Below, piece after piece: positions 47,334-56,118 of a stretch of 64,000 nucleotides of DNA. The stretch is taken from NCBI GenBank assembly GCA_963710975.1, contig CAVQCG010000004.1, positions 248,001 to 312,000 on the forward strand, read 5' to 3'. The notes under the pieces were generated by a model. The model had not been told where the DNA came from. It was given only the letters and a program-made list of their open reading frames with translations, and searched no databases. The stretch comes from JBBQXH01 sp963710975 (GTDB lineage: Bacteria > Actinomycetota > Thermoleophilia > Gaiellales > Gaiellaceae). Both the position numbers and the translations under genes were made by a program. Positions within the stretch are counted from its first letter, which is position 1. The number at the start of each line of letters is the position of its first letter.

Positions 47334-48724
47334 CAGGCGGCGACCTCCGCGGCGGCGACCGGGGCGAGCACCTCCGCGATGTCGTCCTGCTCCTCGATGG
47401 AGAGCACAGCCTCCTCGAGCGCCTCGAGCGCTGCGTCCGAGAGTGCGAGTGACGCGTTTCCACGGAACTTCGCGCGGATCTCGTCCGGCGTGAGCGGATT
47501 CTCGGGACCGCCCTTCTGGTAGGGGAAGTCGGCCTCGCGCGTCGAACCGTCGGCGAGGCGGATGCGAACGCCGCCGGGGAACGCCTGCGGGTATGTCGGA
47601 TAGTCCTTCGTTTCGTAGCGCACCTTCTGCGCGAGGGCGAGCACGGCCGGGTCGCTGATCGCCTCGTCGGAGTAGTCGGCGACGCCGACGTGTCCCCGCA
47701 CGAGCATCGCCGCCGTCGAGTACTGGAGCGAAAACTTCCCCTCATAGTCCGAACGGGGAGCGATCTTCGCCTCGGCGGGCTCGAGCACGAGCGAGACGCC
47801 GGCCGCGGGCACGGTCACGACGACTTCCTCGATCTGTTCGATTGCGAGCTCCGACCCCATCGCTTCGGCGGTGGCACCGAGGGAACCGTGCATGAAGTGG
47901 CAGGCGGGATACGGCTTGTAGGCGATTCGCGGTGTTTCCCAGCGCGATCCGAGGTCGGCGAGCTGTGTCTCGATGTCGATCTCGCCCCTCTCGGCTGAGA
48001 GGTAGGCGTGGTAGAGGCCGAACTTGCCCTCGATGATCGAGCGTGGCCCTTCCGCGCCGTGGGCAGCGAGGCGGGCGGCGATGAGCGCCCCGTGCGCAGC
48101 CCAGGCCGGATGGAGGGGCTTTGTCGCCGTACCGTCCTCGAGGTAGGCGAAGACGCCAGAGGCCATGGAGCCGACGAGGCCGAACGCGCTCGTCGCCGTC
48201 TCGGCGTCGAGCCCGCCGAGGCGTGCCGCGGCCGTCGTCGCGCCGAAGATCCCACAGATCGCGGTCGGGTGGAAGCCACGCTTGTGGAACTGACTCGAGG
48301 CCGCCATCCCGAGGCGGGTCACGACCTCGTTGGCTCCGATGACCGCCGTCAGCACCTCCCGGCCGGTCGAGCCCAGCGCCTCGCCCGCCGCGAGTGCCGC
48401 CGGGCAGGTGACCGTCGAGACGTGACTCACAGAGTCCGAATGCGTGTCGTCGAAGTCGAGGCCGTGGCAGAGCATCGCGTTGGCGAATGCGGCGTTCGGC
48501 GCGGGCATGCCTCCGCCGTGGCCGATGACCGTCGACTGGCCGTCGCCGCCGAGCTCGGCCATCGTGGACCGACCCTCTGTCGCGATACCGAGGGCGTGCG
48601 CGGCGAGGCCGCAACCCAGCGTGTCGAGGAGGTGGAGCTTCGCAGCGTCGGCGACGTCGCCGGGGATGTCGTCGAACTGGAGGTTGGTCGTCCAGGCGGT
48701 GAAGCGTTCTGCGGCCGTGGCCAT
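47333..48724 (-). CDS. MmgE/PrpD family protein
   Basis: 463 residues, ATG 48724. Family blocks: LHLLDTLGCGLAAHALG near the N-terminus, MLCHGLDFDDTHSDSVSHVS (conserved His/Asp site), HKRGFHPTAICGIFGATTAAA and YKPYPACHFMHGSL. Members dehydrate 2-methylcitrate or decarboxylate cis-aconitate. Within an operon with MaoC hydratase and CitE lyase it may act on a branched C5 or C6 di- or tricarboxylate (inference). One base separates it from the MaoC stop. Confidence 0.88.
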   Translation of the reverse strand: MATAAERFTAWTTNLQFDDIPGDVADAAKLHLLDTLGCGLAAHALGIATEGRSTMAELGGDGQSTVIGHGGGMPAPNAAFANAMLCHGLDFDDTHSDSVSHVSTVTCPAALAAGEALGSTGREVLTAVIGANEVVTRLGMAASSQFHKRGFHPTAICGIFGATTAAARLGGLDAETATSAFGLVGSMASGVFAYLEDGTATKPLHPAWAAHGALIAARLAAHGAEGPRSIIEGKFGLYHAYLSAERGEIDIETQLADLGSRWETPRIAYKPYPACHFMHGSLGATAEAMGSELAIEQIEEVVVTVPAAGVSLVLEPAEAKIAPRSDYEGKFSLQYSTAAMLVRGHVGVADYSDEAISDPAVLALAQKVRYETKDYPTYPQAFPGGVRIRLADGSTREADFPYQKGGPENPLTPDEIRAKFRGNASLALSDAALEALEEAVLSIEEQDDIAEVLAPVAAAEVAA

Positions 48725-48725
48725 G

Positions 48726-49262
48726 TCAGACCGTCCAGTCGTCGTCGGTTGCCGGGAACATGTCGGTCACCTCCGGTGCGTCGCGCTTGTAGACCATGAA
48801 CGTCCGCTTGAACTCGATGACGACCTCATGCCGCTGGTTGATTCCGCGGCAGCGCATCGACACGATGCCGACGTTCGGGTTCGACTTCGACTCGCGCTTG
48901 TCCGTGATCTCGCTCTCGGCCCACAGCGTGTCCCCGATGAACACGGGCTTCGGGAGCTTGATGTCCGTCCACGAGAGGTTGGCGGTGGCGTTCTCGCTCG
49001 TGTCCGGAACGGTCATGCCGGTGATGAGGGCGAGGGTGAACGCCGAGTTGACGAGCGGCTGGGCGAAGCGCGTGCCCTCGGTGTACGGGGTGTTGAAGTG
49101 CATCTGGTTCGTGTTCAGCGTGAGCAGCGTGAACCAGATGTTGTCGGTCTCGGTGATCGTCCGGCCGAGGCGGCTCTGGTAGACGTCGCCGACGTCGAAG
49201 TCCTCGTAGAAGCGCCCGCGCCAGACCTTCGGCGCGGCCTCTGTCTCCGTGTGCTGAGTCAT
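48726..49262 (-). CDS. MaoC-family (R)-specific hydratase
   Basis: 178 residues, ATG 49262 overlapping the citE-like stop (ATGA). Hot-dog fold: FYEDFDVGDVYQSRLGRTIT, the catalytic region NIWFTLLTLNTNQMHFNTPYTE with Asn/His pair, and GDTLWAESEITDKRES. Related to mesaconyl- and itaconyl-CoA hydratases. Its pairing with a CitE-type lyase suggests hydration of an unsaturated dicarboxyl-CoA to a hydroxyacyl-CoA that the lyase then splits. Confidence 0.88.
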   Translation of the reverse strand: MTQHTETEAAPKVWRGRFYEDFDVGDVYQSRLGRTITETDNIWFTLLTLNTNQMHFNTPYTEGTRFAQPLVNSAFTLALITGMTVPDTSENATANLSWTDIKLPKPVFIGDTLWAESEITDKRESKSNPNVGIVSMRCRGINQRHEVVIEFKRTFMVYKRDAPEVTDMFPATDDDWTV

Positions 49263-50092
49263 CCCGTCTCCTTCTTCTCGAGCAGTCTCCGAGCCCGTAC
49301 CACCACGGGCAGGTCGATCATCTCGCCGTCCAGGGCGATCGCGCCCCGGCCGTCCTTCACGCCTTCCTCGTAGGCCGCGACGACCCGTCGGGCCCAGTCG
49401 ACCTGCCTCTCGTCCGGCGCGAATACGCGGTTCACGACGCCGACCTGGGAGGGGTGGATGCACATCTTCCCGCCCATGCCGACCGAGCGGGCAAGTAGGG
49501 ACTCCGCCTCGAGGCCCTCGTCGTCCCGAGTATCGAGGTGGACGACGTCGAACGGCGCGCGGATCCCGGCGGCCGCCGAGTCCACCACGAGCGAGGAGCG
49601 GGCGAACAGGATCTCGAGGCCGTCAACCCGGGGCTCGAGGCGCAACTCGGCCCCGAGGTCCGCCGCACCGAGGGCCAGCGCCGCGACGCGCGGTCGGGAC
49701 GCCGTCTCGAAGGCGAGGCGGACGCCCAGCGCGGTCTCGACGATCGCGATGAGCGGCGGACCGCTCGAGCCGAGCGCGTCGACCGATTCGGGCGTCGCTT
49801 TCGGCAGCACGATCGCATCGAGTGGGAGTTCCGCCAGAGCGGCAGCGTCGTGTTCCCAGAACTCCGTGTCCGTGCCGTTGATGCGGACGATCCGCAGGCA
49901 GGTCGTCGCGGGCGCGGCAAGCAGCCGCGCGACCAGCTCACGCGCCGCGGGCTTCTCCTCGACCGTCACGGAGTCCTCGAGATCGGCCACGACCGCATCC
50001 GCGTCCGACTCGAGCGCGCGCGTCAGCTTGCGCTCGTCGCTGCCTGGCGCGAAGAGGACCGAGCGGAGGTTCGAGAGGCGGGCGGACGTCAT
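49259..50092 (-). CDS. HpcH/HpaI aldolase/citrate-lyase-beta-like enzyme
   Basis: 277 residues, ATG 50092. SVLFAPGSDERKLTRALE, VVADLEDSVTVEEKPAAR (metal/CoA site), RINGTDTEFWEHD, IVLPKATPES, LIAIVETALGV and MGGKMCIHPSQV define the CitE-like family. Expected to cleave a malyl- or citramalyl-type CoA ester into acetyl-CoA plus an oxoacid. First gene of its operon; promoter with TTGACA and TTATAA lies just upstream, divergent from the alcohol-dehydrogenase-like gene. Confidence 0.9.
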   Translation of the reverse strand: MTSARLSNLRSVLFAPGSDERKLTRALESDADAVVADLEDSVTVEEKPAARELVARLLAAPATTCLRIVRINGTDTEFWEHDAAALAELPLDAIVLPKATPESVDALGSSGPPLIAIVETALGVRLAFETASRPRVAALALGAADLGAELRLEPRVDGLEILFARSSLVVDSAAAGIRAPFDVVHLDTRDDEGLEAESLLARSVGMGGKMCIHPSQVGVVNRVFAPDERQVDWARRVVAAYEEGVKDGRGAIALDGEMIDLPVVVRARRLLEKKETG

Positions 50093-50110
50093 TCGTCGTG
50101 CGCCTCATGT

Positions 50111-50139
50111 TTATAAGTCAGACATTCGGATCCTGTCAA
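50111..50139 (-). promoter_or_regulatory. Promoter of the CitE-MaoC-PrpD-ACAD operon with operator-like 14-mer
   Basis: On the minus strand: TTGACA (50139-50134), a 17-base spacer and TTATAA (50116-50111), 18 bases from ATG 50092. The spacer holds TCCGAATGTCTGAC (50130-50117), identical to the site at 42084-42097, directly against the -10. Confidence 0.7.
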
Positions 50140-50172
50140 CTCGCCTCGTCATGGGAACGGGTCGGGTGCCGC

Positions 50173-50201
50173 TTGACAGGCTTTTGGAAGTCAGACATAA
50201 A
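50173..50201 (+). promoter_or_regulatory. Promoter of the ADH-HyuA-HyuB-GntR operon with GTCAGAC at the -10
   Basis: TTGACA (50173-50178), a 17-base spacer and CATAAA (50196-50201). GTCAGACATAAAC (50190-50202) covers the spacer end and -10. It is the mirror arrangement of the divergent promoter at 50111-50139, so a repressor bound at both copies would shut both operons. Confidence 0.7.
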
Positions 50202-50239
50202 CACAGGTCTCTGTACCCAGTGCACGGGAGGTCTGAGGC

Positions 50240-51220
50240 GTGAAGGCTGTGCGGTTCCACGAGTTCGGTGGCCTCGATGTCATGAAGCTCGAGGAGGTCG
50301 ATGATCCCAAGGCCGGGCCGGGGCAAGTCGTCGTCCGAGTCGACGGCTGCGGGCTCAACCACCTCGACGTCGACATCCGCGAGGGCGTCTCGCGCTTCCC
50401 GATCACATTGCCGCACACGAACGGCGTCGAGATCGTCGGTCGGATCGAAGCGCTCGGGGAGGGAGTCGACGGCTGGGAGGTCGGTGACCGCGTCGCGCCG
50501 TACCTCCTCGGCGGCGGCGCCGCATTCCTCGGCGTGACCGCACCCGGTGGCTACGCCGAGAAGATCGTGTGTCCCGCATCGCAGCTCCTGCGCGTCCCCG
50601 ACTCCCTCTCCGACGAGGCAGCGACCGCGCTCCAGGTCGCCTTCGCCACCTCGTGGCACATGCTCTTCAACCGCGCGAAGCTCCAGGTCGGCGAGACGGT
50701 GCTGATCAACTCCGTCGGGAGCGGGATCGGCTCGGCAGCCGTTCAGCTCGCAAAGCTCGGCGGTGCCTACGTCATCGGGAACTCGAGCCGTGACGACAAG
50801 CTCGTGAAAGCGAAGGAGCTCGGCCTCGACGTCGGCATCAACTACACGAACACGGACGTCGTCGAGGCCGTCATGGAGGCGACGGGAGGCAAGGGCGTCG
50901 ACGTCGTCTACGAGCACGTCGGCGGCGAGCTCTTCCAGAAGGGCCTCGACTGCCTCAAGTTCAGCGGTCGCCTGGTCACGTGCGGCGCGCATGCCCAGGA
51001 GGTCGTCGACTTCGACCTCATCCCGCTGTTCCGGGGCCAGAAGAGCGTCATCGGCTCGTTCGTCTACGAACGCGACGAGTTCGAGAAGGTGCTCGAGCTG
51101 GCCGATCGCGGCCAGATCACGCCCCTCGTCGACTCCACGTTCCCGCTCGCCGAGACGAAGGCGGCGATGGAGCGCATGGAGAGCCGGGACTTCTTCGGAA
51201 AGATCGTCCTCACACCGTAG
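50240..51220 (+). CDS. MDR/zinc-type alcohol dehydrogenase-like, quinone-reductase type
   Basis: 326 residues, GTG 50240 behind GGGAGG. GroES-like N-terminal fold with GCGLNHLDVDIREG and THTNGVEIVGRIEALGEGV-like glycine turn, then the nucleotide domain VLINSVGSGIGSAAVQLAKLGGAYVIG. The four-cysteine structural zinc loop of classical alcohol dehydrogenases is absent, so it resembles NADPH quinone or enoyl reductases. First gene of the operon with hyuA, hyuB and gntR. Oxidoreductase step on the hydantoinase substrate or product is likely. Confidence 0.86.
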   Translation: MKAVRFHEFGGLDVMKLEEVDDPKAGPGQVVVRVDGCGLNHLDVDIREGVSRFPITLPHTNGVEIVGRIEALGEGVDGWEVGDRVAPYLLGGGAAFLGVTAPGGYAEKIVCPASQLLRVPDSLSDEAATALQVAFATSWHMLFNRAKLQVGETVLINSVGSGIGSAAVQLAKLGGAYVIGNSSRDDKLVKAKELGLDVGINYTNTDVVEAVMEATGGKGVDVVYEHVGGELFQKGLDCLKFSGRLVTCGAHAQEVVDFDLIPLFRGQKSVIGSFVYERDEFEKVLELADRGQITPLVDSTFPLAETKAAMERMESRDFFGKIVLTP

Positions 51221-51243
51221 GGCGACGCAAAGGAGATCGAGGG

Positions 51244-53364
51244 ATGAAACGCGTAGGGGTCGACGTCGGGGGGACGTTCACCGATCTCATCTATGTCGAC
51301 GACGAGGCGGGGCAGATCCTCGTCCACAAGCTGCCGACGACGCCGGCGGATCCGTCGCAGGGAACCGTCCAGGGCATTCGTGACCTCGCCGCTGACGCCG
51401 GCATCCCAGCCGACGAGCTCGACCAGGTGTTCCACGGGACGACGATCGCCACGAACATCGTGATCGAGCACAACGGCGCGAAGGTCGGGATGATCACGAC
51501 CGAGGGCTACCGCGACATCCTCCACATCGCCCGCCACAAGAAGCCGCTCAACTTCTCGAACTACCAGGACCTCCCCTGGCAGCGGTATCCGATCGTGAGG
51601 CGCCGCTACCGGCTGACGGTTCCCGAGCGGATCACGAAGGACGGGTCGGTACTGGTCCCGCTCGACGAGGAGAAAGCGCGCGAGCAGGTCAGGAAGCTGA
51701 AGGAGGCGGGCGTCGAGTCCGTCGCCGTCTGCTTCCTCTTCTCGTTCCTGAATCCGGAGCACGAGCAGCGAGTCGCCGGCATCGTGCGCGAGGAGTTTCC
51801 AGAGGCGTTCCTCTCGGTTTCGTCCGACGTCTTGCCGCAATACCGGGAGTACGAGCGCTTCTCGACCGTCTGTCTCAACGCGTTCGTGGGGCCCGTGGTC
51901 GCGAGCTACGTGCGCCGGCTCGAGGACGAGCTGCGAGCCATGGGCGTCAGGACGGGGCTTCACCTGATGACCTCCGCGAGCGGCGTTGCGACGGCGGAGG
52001 GAGCTGTCGCGCGGCCCGTCAACCTCCTCATGTCGGGGCCGGTCGCGGGAGTCGTGGGCGGCATCTGGGCGGGAAAGCAGGCGGGCTACGACAACGTCAT
52101 CACGCTCGACGTGGGGGGTACGTCCGCCGACATCGGCCTCGCCCAGGACGGCCGCCTCCGGATGAAGCATCTGCTCGACACGCGCGTCGGCCCCTACCAG
52201 GCGATGATCCCGATGGTGGACGTCGACACGATCGGCGCCGGCGGCGGGTCGATCGCGTACGTCGACCAGGGCGGCATCTTCCGCGTCGGGCCGAGGTCCG
52301 CGGGGGCCGATCCAGGCCCGGCCGCGTACGACCGCGGCGGAACCGAGGGGACGGCGACCGATGCGATGGTGAATCTGGGCTGGCTGCTTCCCGAGGCGTT
52401 CCTCGGCGGGGGTATGTCGCTTCGGGCCGACCTCGCCCGCGCCGCGTACGAGGACGGGCCGGCGAAGGCCCTCGGGATGTCTGTCGAGGAGGCGTCGATG
52501 GGCGCGGTGCAGATCCTGACGCACTCGATGGTGCAGTCGATCGAGGAGAACTCCGTTCGCAAGGGATTCGACCCGCGCGACTTCGCGCTCATCGCCGAGG
52601 GCGGCGCCGGCCCGCTCTTCGCGGCACAGATCGCGCTCGAGGTCGGCACGCCGCACGTGCTCGTACCGCCGTATCCGGGAATCGCGGCGGCCCTGGGCCT
52701 GCTTGCGACCGACATGGTCTACGAGGAGGTCTCGACGGCCTACCAGCGGCTTTCGACCCTCCAGGGGGACGTTCTCGAGGGACACTTCGCGCGCCTGGAG
52801 GAGAAGGTCAGGGCGCAGCTCGAGGAGGACGGCGTGCCTGCCGACCGCCTCGTCATCCAGCGAATCGCGGATTGCCGATACCTCGGGCAGGGGTACGAGC
52901 TCAGGGTCGACGCACCGTCCGGCGCGATCGACGACAGCTGGGCGGAGAAGATCCGTGCCGACTTCCATGACATTCACGAGCGCGAGTACTCGCGCCGTTT
53001 CGACGAGTCGGACATCGAGATCCCCAACGTCCGTGTCCGCGGAATCGGGCTCATGCCGGAGCTCTCGACGCCCGAGGTCGAGTCGGGCGGCGAGTCGTCC
53101 GACTCGGCGCTTCGCCATGAGGGGAAGGCGTGGTTCCGGGTCGGCGGCGAGCTGCGCCAGGTCGACACGCGCTACTACGACCGGTCGGCGCTGAAGGCGG
53201 GCAACCGCCTCGACGGGCCGGCGATCGTCAACCAGTACGACACGACGACCGTGATCCCGCCGGGGCTCACCGCACAGGTCGATCGCTTCGGGAACATCGT
53301 CATCGAGGTCGGCGCGTCCGCCGAGGCGCAGGCGCTCGCCGCAGGAATGGAGGTCAGCGCCTGA
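51244..53364 (+). CDS. hyuA: Hydantoinase/oxoprolinase subunit A
   Basis: 706 residues, ATG 51244 behind GGAGATCGAGGG. Intact HyuA: GVDVGGTFTDLIYVDD (phosphate loop 1), FHGTTIATNIVIEHNGAKVG, MITTEGYRDILHIARHKKP, TLDVGGTSADIGLAQDG (phosphate loop 2), IGAGGGSIAYVD, RVGPRSAGADPGPAAYDRGG, GFDPRDFALIAEGGAGPLFA and the ending NQYDTTTVIPPGLTAQVD. It uses ATP to drive hydrolysis of a cyclic amide with HyuB, whose ATG overlaps its TGA by one base. Closest in layout to the HyuA half of the fused gene at 24989. Confidence 0.94.
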   Translation: MKRVGVDVGGTFTDLIYVDDEAGQILVHKLPTTPADPSQGTVQGIRDLAADAGIPADELDQVFHGTTIATNIVIEHNGAKVGMITTEGYRDILHIARHKKPLNFSNYQDLPWQRYPIVRRRYRLTVPERITKDGSVLVPLDEEKAREQVRKLKEAGVESVAVCFLFSFLNPEHEQRVAGIVREEFPEAFLSVSSDVLPQYREYERFSTVCLNAFVGPVVASYVRRLEDELRAMGVRTGLHLMTSASGVATAEGAVARPVNLLMSGPVAGVVGGIWAGKQAGYDNVITLDVGGTSADIGLAQDGRLRMKHLLDTRVGPYQAMIPMVDVDTIGAGGGSIAYVDQGGIFRVGPRSAGADPGPAAYDRGGTEGTATDAMVNLGWLLPEAFLGGGMSLRADLARAAYEDGPAKALGMSVEEASMGAVQILTHSMVQSIEENSVRKGFDPRDFALIAEGGAGPLFAAQIALEVGTPHVLVPPYPGIAAALGLLATDMVYEEVSTAYQRLSTLQGDVLEGHFARLEEKVRAQLEEDGVPADRLVIQRIADCRYLGQGYELRVDAPSGAIDDSWAEKIRADFHDIHEREYSRRFDESDIEIPNVRVRGIGLMPELSTPEVESGGESSDSALRHEGKAWFRVGGELRQVDTRYYDRSALKAGNRLDGPAIVNQYDTTTVIPPGLTAQVDRFGNIVIEVGASAEAQALAAGMEVSA

Positions 53365-55274
53365 TGTCCGTCGTCGAGTACGAAGTCGGCCGGCAGCCCG
53401 GCCCGCCGACCCGCGAGCGGGTCGACGTCGACCCCATCACGCTTCGCGTCCTCGGCGGGGCGTTCCACGCGATCGCAAAGGAGATGGCGGGCGTCCTCTT
53501 CCGCATGAGCTACTCCTCGATCATCCGCGAGTCCGAGGACCTCGGCGCCGGCATCTTCGACGCCCAGGGCCGCGAGCTCTGCGAGTCCGACTCGACGCCG
53601 ATGCACATCGGCTCGCTGCCCTGGTACATCCGCGGCTTCCTCCACCGGCTCGAGGGGCAGATCGAGGATGGCGACGTCATCGTCCACAACCACCCGTACC
53701 TCGGTGCCTCCCACTCGCCGGACGTCGCCGTGGCCGTGCCGATCTTCCACGAGGGGGAGCTGCTCGGATTCGCAGCGGTGACCGCTCATGTGCTCGACGT
53801 GGGCGGCTCGTTCCCGGGGATCAACGCAGACGCCTTCGACGTCTTCGCCGAGGCGAAGATGTACAACGCGCTCCGCTGGTACCAGCGCGGCGAGCTGAAC
53901 GAGGACCTCGACCTCATGATCTTCGACAACGTCCGCACGGAGACCATGAACCGGGGCGACATGAACGCCATGCTGGCCGCCTGTCAGCTCGGCAAGGAGC
54001 GCTTCCTGCGGCTCGTCAACCGCTACGGCGCCGATGTCGTGATGAGCGCCGCCTACGAATGGATGGACTACTCGGAGACGATGCTCCGGACCGAGATCGC
54101 GAAGATCCCGGACGGCGAGTACGGCCCGATCGTGGGCTGGCTCGACGACGACGCCAGGAACCGGGGTGTTCGCCTGCGCGTCGAGACGAAGGTCATCGTC
54201 GAGGGCGACTCGATCACGATCGACCTGACCGGATCGAACCCGGAGGTTCCGACGGGCTTCAACGTTCCGTTCGAAGGCTCGCTCCTCGTCGGGGCGTACT
54301 ACGCCGTCCGGACGATCCTGCTCGACGAGGTGATGTTCCCCGAGCACGTGCCGCAGAACGACGGCGTCTTCCGGCCGGTCAACGTCATCGCGCCGAAGGG
54401 AAGCATCTTCAACCCGAACTTCCCGCGCGCCTGCTTCTCGCGCTTCACCCAGGTGCAGCGCGTCGTCGACAACACGATTCTCGCTCTGGCAGATGCGCTG
54501 CCCGACAAGGTCACGGCCGGCAACTCTGCCGGCATCCACTTCTGTGCGTACGCCGGCTTCGACGAGAGCGCAGGCGAGTACTGGCTCTACCTCGAGGTGA
54601 ACGAGGGCGCCTACGGCGGCCGGTTCGGCAAGGACGCCATGGACTCGGTCGACAACCTGATGGCGAACACGCGCAACAACCCGATCGAGGAGCTGGACAT
54701 GCGCTTCCCGGTCAGGTGCGACCAGTACGAGTTGCGCCCCGAGCCGGCCGCACCTGGAAAGTGGCGAGGAGGCATCGGCATCATCAGGCGGAACCGCTTC
54801 CTGGTCGACGGCACGTACTCCTGTGAGGGCGATCGCCAGTACGACCCGCCGAGAGGGATCTTCGGCGGCTGGGACGGGCTGACCGCGTCGTGTCGCAAGA
54901 ATCCGGACACGCCGCGCGAGGAGGCCCTGGAAGCGAAGGTCACCGGCATTCCCTTCGCGGCCGGTGAGTTCATCGAGTTTCGCGAGCCGAACGCGGCAGG
55001 CTACGGAGATCCGCTCGAGCGTGACCCGGCGATGGTCAGGGAGGACGTCCTCGACGACTTCACGTCGCTCGAGCTGGCGCGGGATGCGTACGGTGTCGTC
55101 TTCTCCGACGACCACACTCTGGCGATCGACACCGAGGCGACCGAGAAGCTGCGGGCCGGGCTTGCGGCGAAGCGCGATAGACACTCGTTGACCGAGTTCT
55201 TCGCCGGCCGTGAGTTGCCCCCGTCGTCCTCCCCGACCTCGGTCGCGGGCAACGCGGAATTTGGAATCACGTGA
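53364..55274 (+). CDS. hyuB: Hydantoinase/oxoprolinase subunit B
   Basis: 636 residues, ATG 53364. Intact HyuB: VDPITLRVLGGAFHAIAKEM, YSSIIRESEDLGAGIFD, NHPYLGASHSPDVAVAVPIF, PKGSIFNPNFPRACFSRF, NSAGIHFCAYAGFDES, ANTRNNPIEELDMRFPVR and AAGYGDPLERDP. Forms a complex with the upstream HyuA. The last 50 residues extend as a Ser/Thr/Pro-rich tail beyond the usual end. The GntR regulator gene begins ten bases later. Confidence 0.94.
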   Translation: MSVVEYEVGRQPGPPTRERVDVDPITLRVLGGAFHAIAKEMAGVLFRMSYSSIIRESEDLGAGIFDAQGRELCESDSTPMHIGSLPWYIRGFLHRLEGQIEDGDVIVHNHPYLGASHSPDVAVAVPIFHEGELLGFAAVTAHVLDVGGSFPGINADAFDVFAEAKMYNALRWYQRGELNEDLDLMIFDNVRTETMNRGDMNAMLAACQLGKERFLRLVNRYGADVVMSAAYEWMDYSETMLRTEIAKIPDGEYGPIVGWLDDDARNRGVRLRVETKVIVEGDSITIDLTGSNPEVPTGFNVPFEGSLLVGAYYAVRTILLDEVMFPEHVPQNDGVFRPVNVIAPKGSIFNPNFPRACFSRFTQVQRVVDNTILALADALPDKVTAGNSAGIHFCAYAGFDESAGEYWLYLEVNEGAYGGRFGKDAMDSVDNLMANTRNNPIEELDMRFPVRCDQYELRPEPAAPGKWRGGIGIIRRNRFLVDGTYSCEGDRQYDPPRGIFGGWDGLTASCRKNPDTPREEALEAKVTGIPFAAGEFIEFREPNAAGYGDPLERDPAMVREDVLDDFTSLELARDAYGVVFSDDHTLAIDTEATEKLRAGLAAKRDRHSLTEFFAGRELPPSSSPTSVAGNAEFGIT

Positions 55275-55284
55275 CCGGCACGCC

Positions 55285-56100
55285 ATGAGCGTCCAGCCGG
55301 ACCAGGCGGGCGATACCCAGCCGCGACTCCACCGGTTGCTGCGATCCGTCGAGCGAGAGCCGGGCCCGGTACCTGTCCGGCGGGTCCGCAAGGCCTACGA
55401 GCAGGTTGCCGACCAGCTCCGCCAGCTGATCATGACCGGCGAGCTCTCGCCCGGGGAGAGGCTTCCCAACGAGGCACTCCTCGCGCGGGAGTTCGGGGTG
55501 AGCCGGGCGACGGTACGGGAGGCCCTCCGCGTCCTCGCTGCACAGAACCTGCTCAGGACGGCGAAGGGTGCAGGCGGCGGGAGCTACGTCACGCTTCCCA
55601 CCGTCGACCACATCTCGGAGTTCCTGCAGTCGAACATCAACCTGCTGACCGACTCACGAGACGTCACGCTCCCCGAACTGATCGAGGCGCGCAAGCTCCT
55701 CGAGGTACCGGCCGCCCGGCTTGCCGCTGCCCGGCGGAGCGACGCGGATCTCGACCGACTGCGGGAGACGATTCCCGGCGAGCCGCTGAAGCTGAACACC
55801 CAGGAGCAGTTCGTCTACAACAAGGGCTGGCACTCCGCCCTCGTCGAGTGCTGCGGCAACACGCTCCTCTACATCGCCGCCCAGCCGGTCTTCTCGGCGC
55901 TTCAGACGAATCTCGCGCGCTCGGCGCTCGGGCGCCGCTTCCACCGTGAGATCAACGAGCACCACCGTCTGATCACCGAGGCGATCGAGGCAGGCGACGG
56001 CGATAGCGCTGCCGTCGAGATGGAGAGCCACCTCGACTTCCTCGTTCCGTTCTACGAACGCGCATGGCGCGATCTCTCGCGGACCCGCCGTCACGCATAA
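55285..56100 (+). CDS. GntR/FadR-type transcriptional regulator
   Basis: 271 residues, ATG 55285. Winged helix-turn-helix at about 36-105 (AYEQVADQLRQLIMTGELSPGE, LPNEALLAREFGVSRATVREALRVL, GAGGGSYV). An all-helical FCD domain follows; metal ligands likely lie in WHSALVECCGN and FHREINEHHRLITEAIEAGD. An N-terminal extension of about 35 residues precedes the HTH. It sits inside the operon whose promoter carries a GTCAGAC site, so it is the leading candidate to bind that motif; FadR-type proteins bind TGTnnnACA-like sites, which GTCAGACA resembles. Confidence 0.88.
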   Translation: MSVQPDQAGDTQPRLHRLLRSVEREPGPVPVRRVRKAYEQVADQLRQLIMTGELSPGERLPNEALLAREFGVSRATVREALRVLAAQNLLRTAKGAGGGSYVTLPTVDHISEFLQSNINLLTDSRDVTLPELIEARKLLEVPAARLAAARRSDADLDRLRETIPGEPLKLNTQEQFVYNKGWHSALVECCGNTLLYIAAQPVFSALQTNLARSALGRRFHREINEHHRLITEAIEAGDGDSAAVEMESHLDFLVPFYERAWRDLSRTRRHA

Positions 56101-56118
56101 CAGGAAAGGGGCTCAATC

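Noticed and set aside
47249..48735. Further GTCAGAC/GTCTGAC copies inside the acyl-CoA dehydrogenase and MaoC region
   Set aside because: They lie in coding sequence or at a stop, with no -10 box beside them, and a 7-mer is expected several times by chance in 64 kb.
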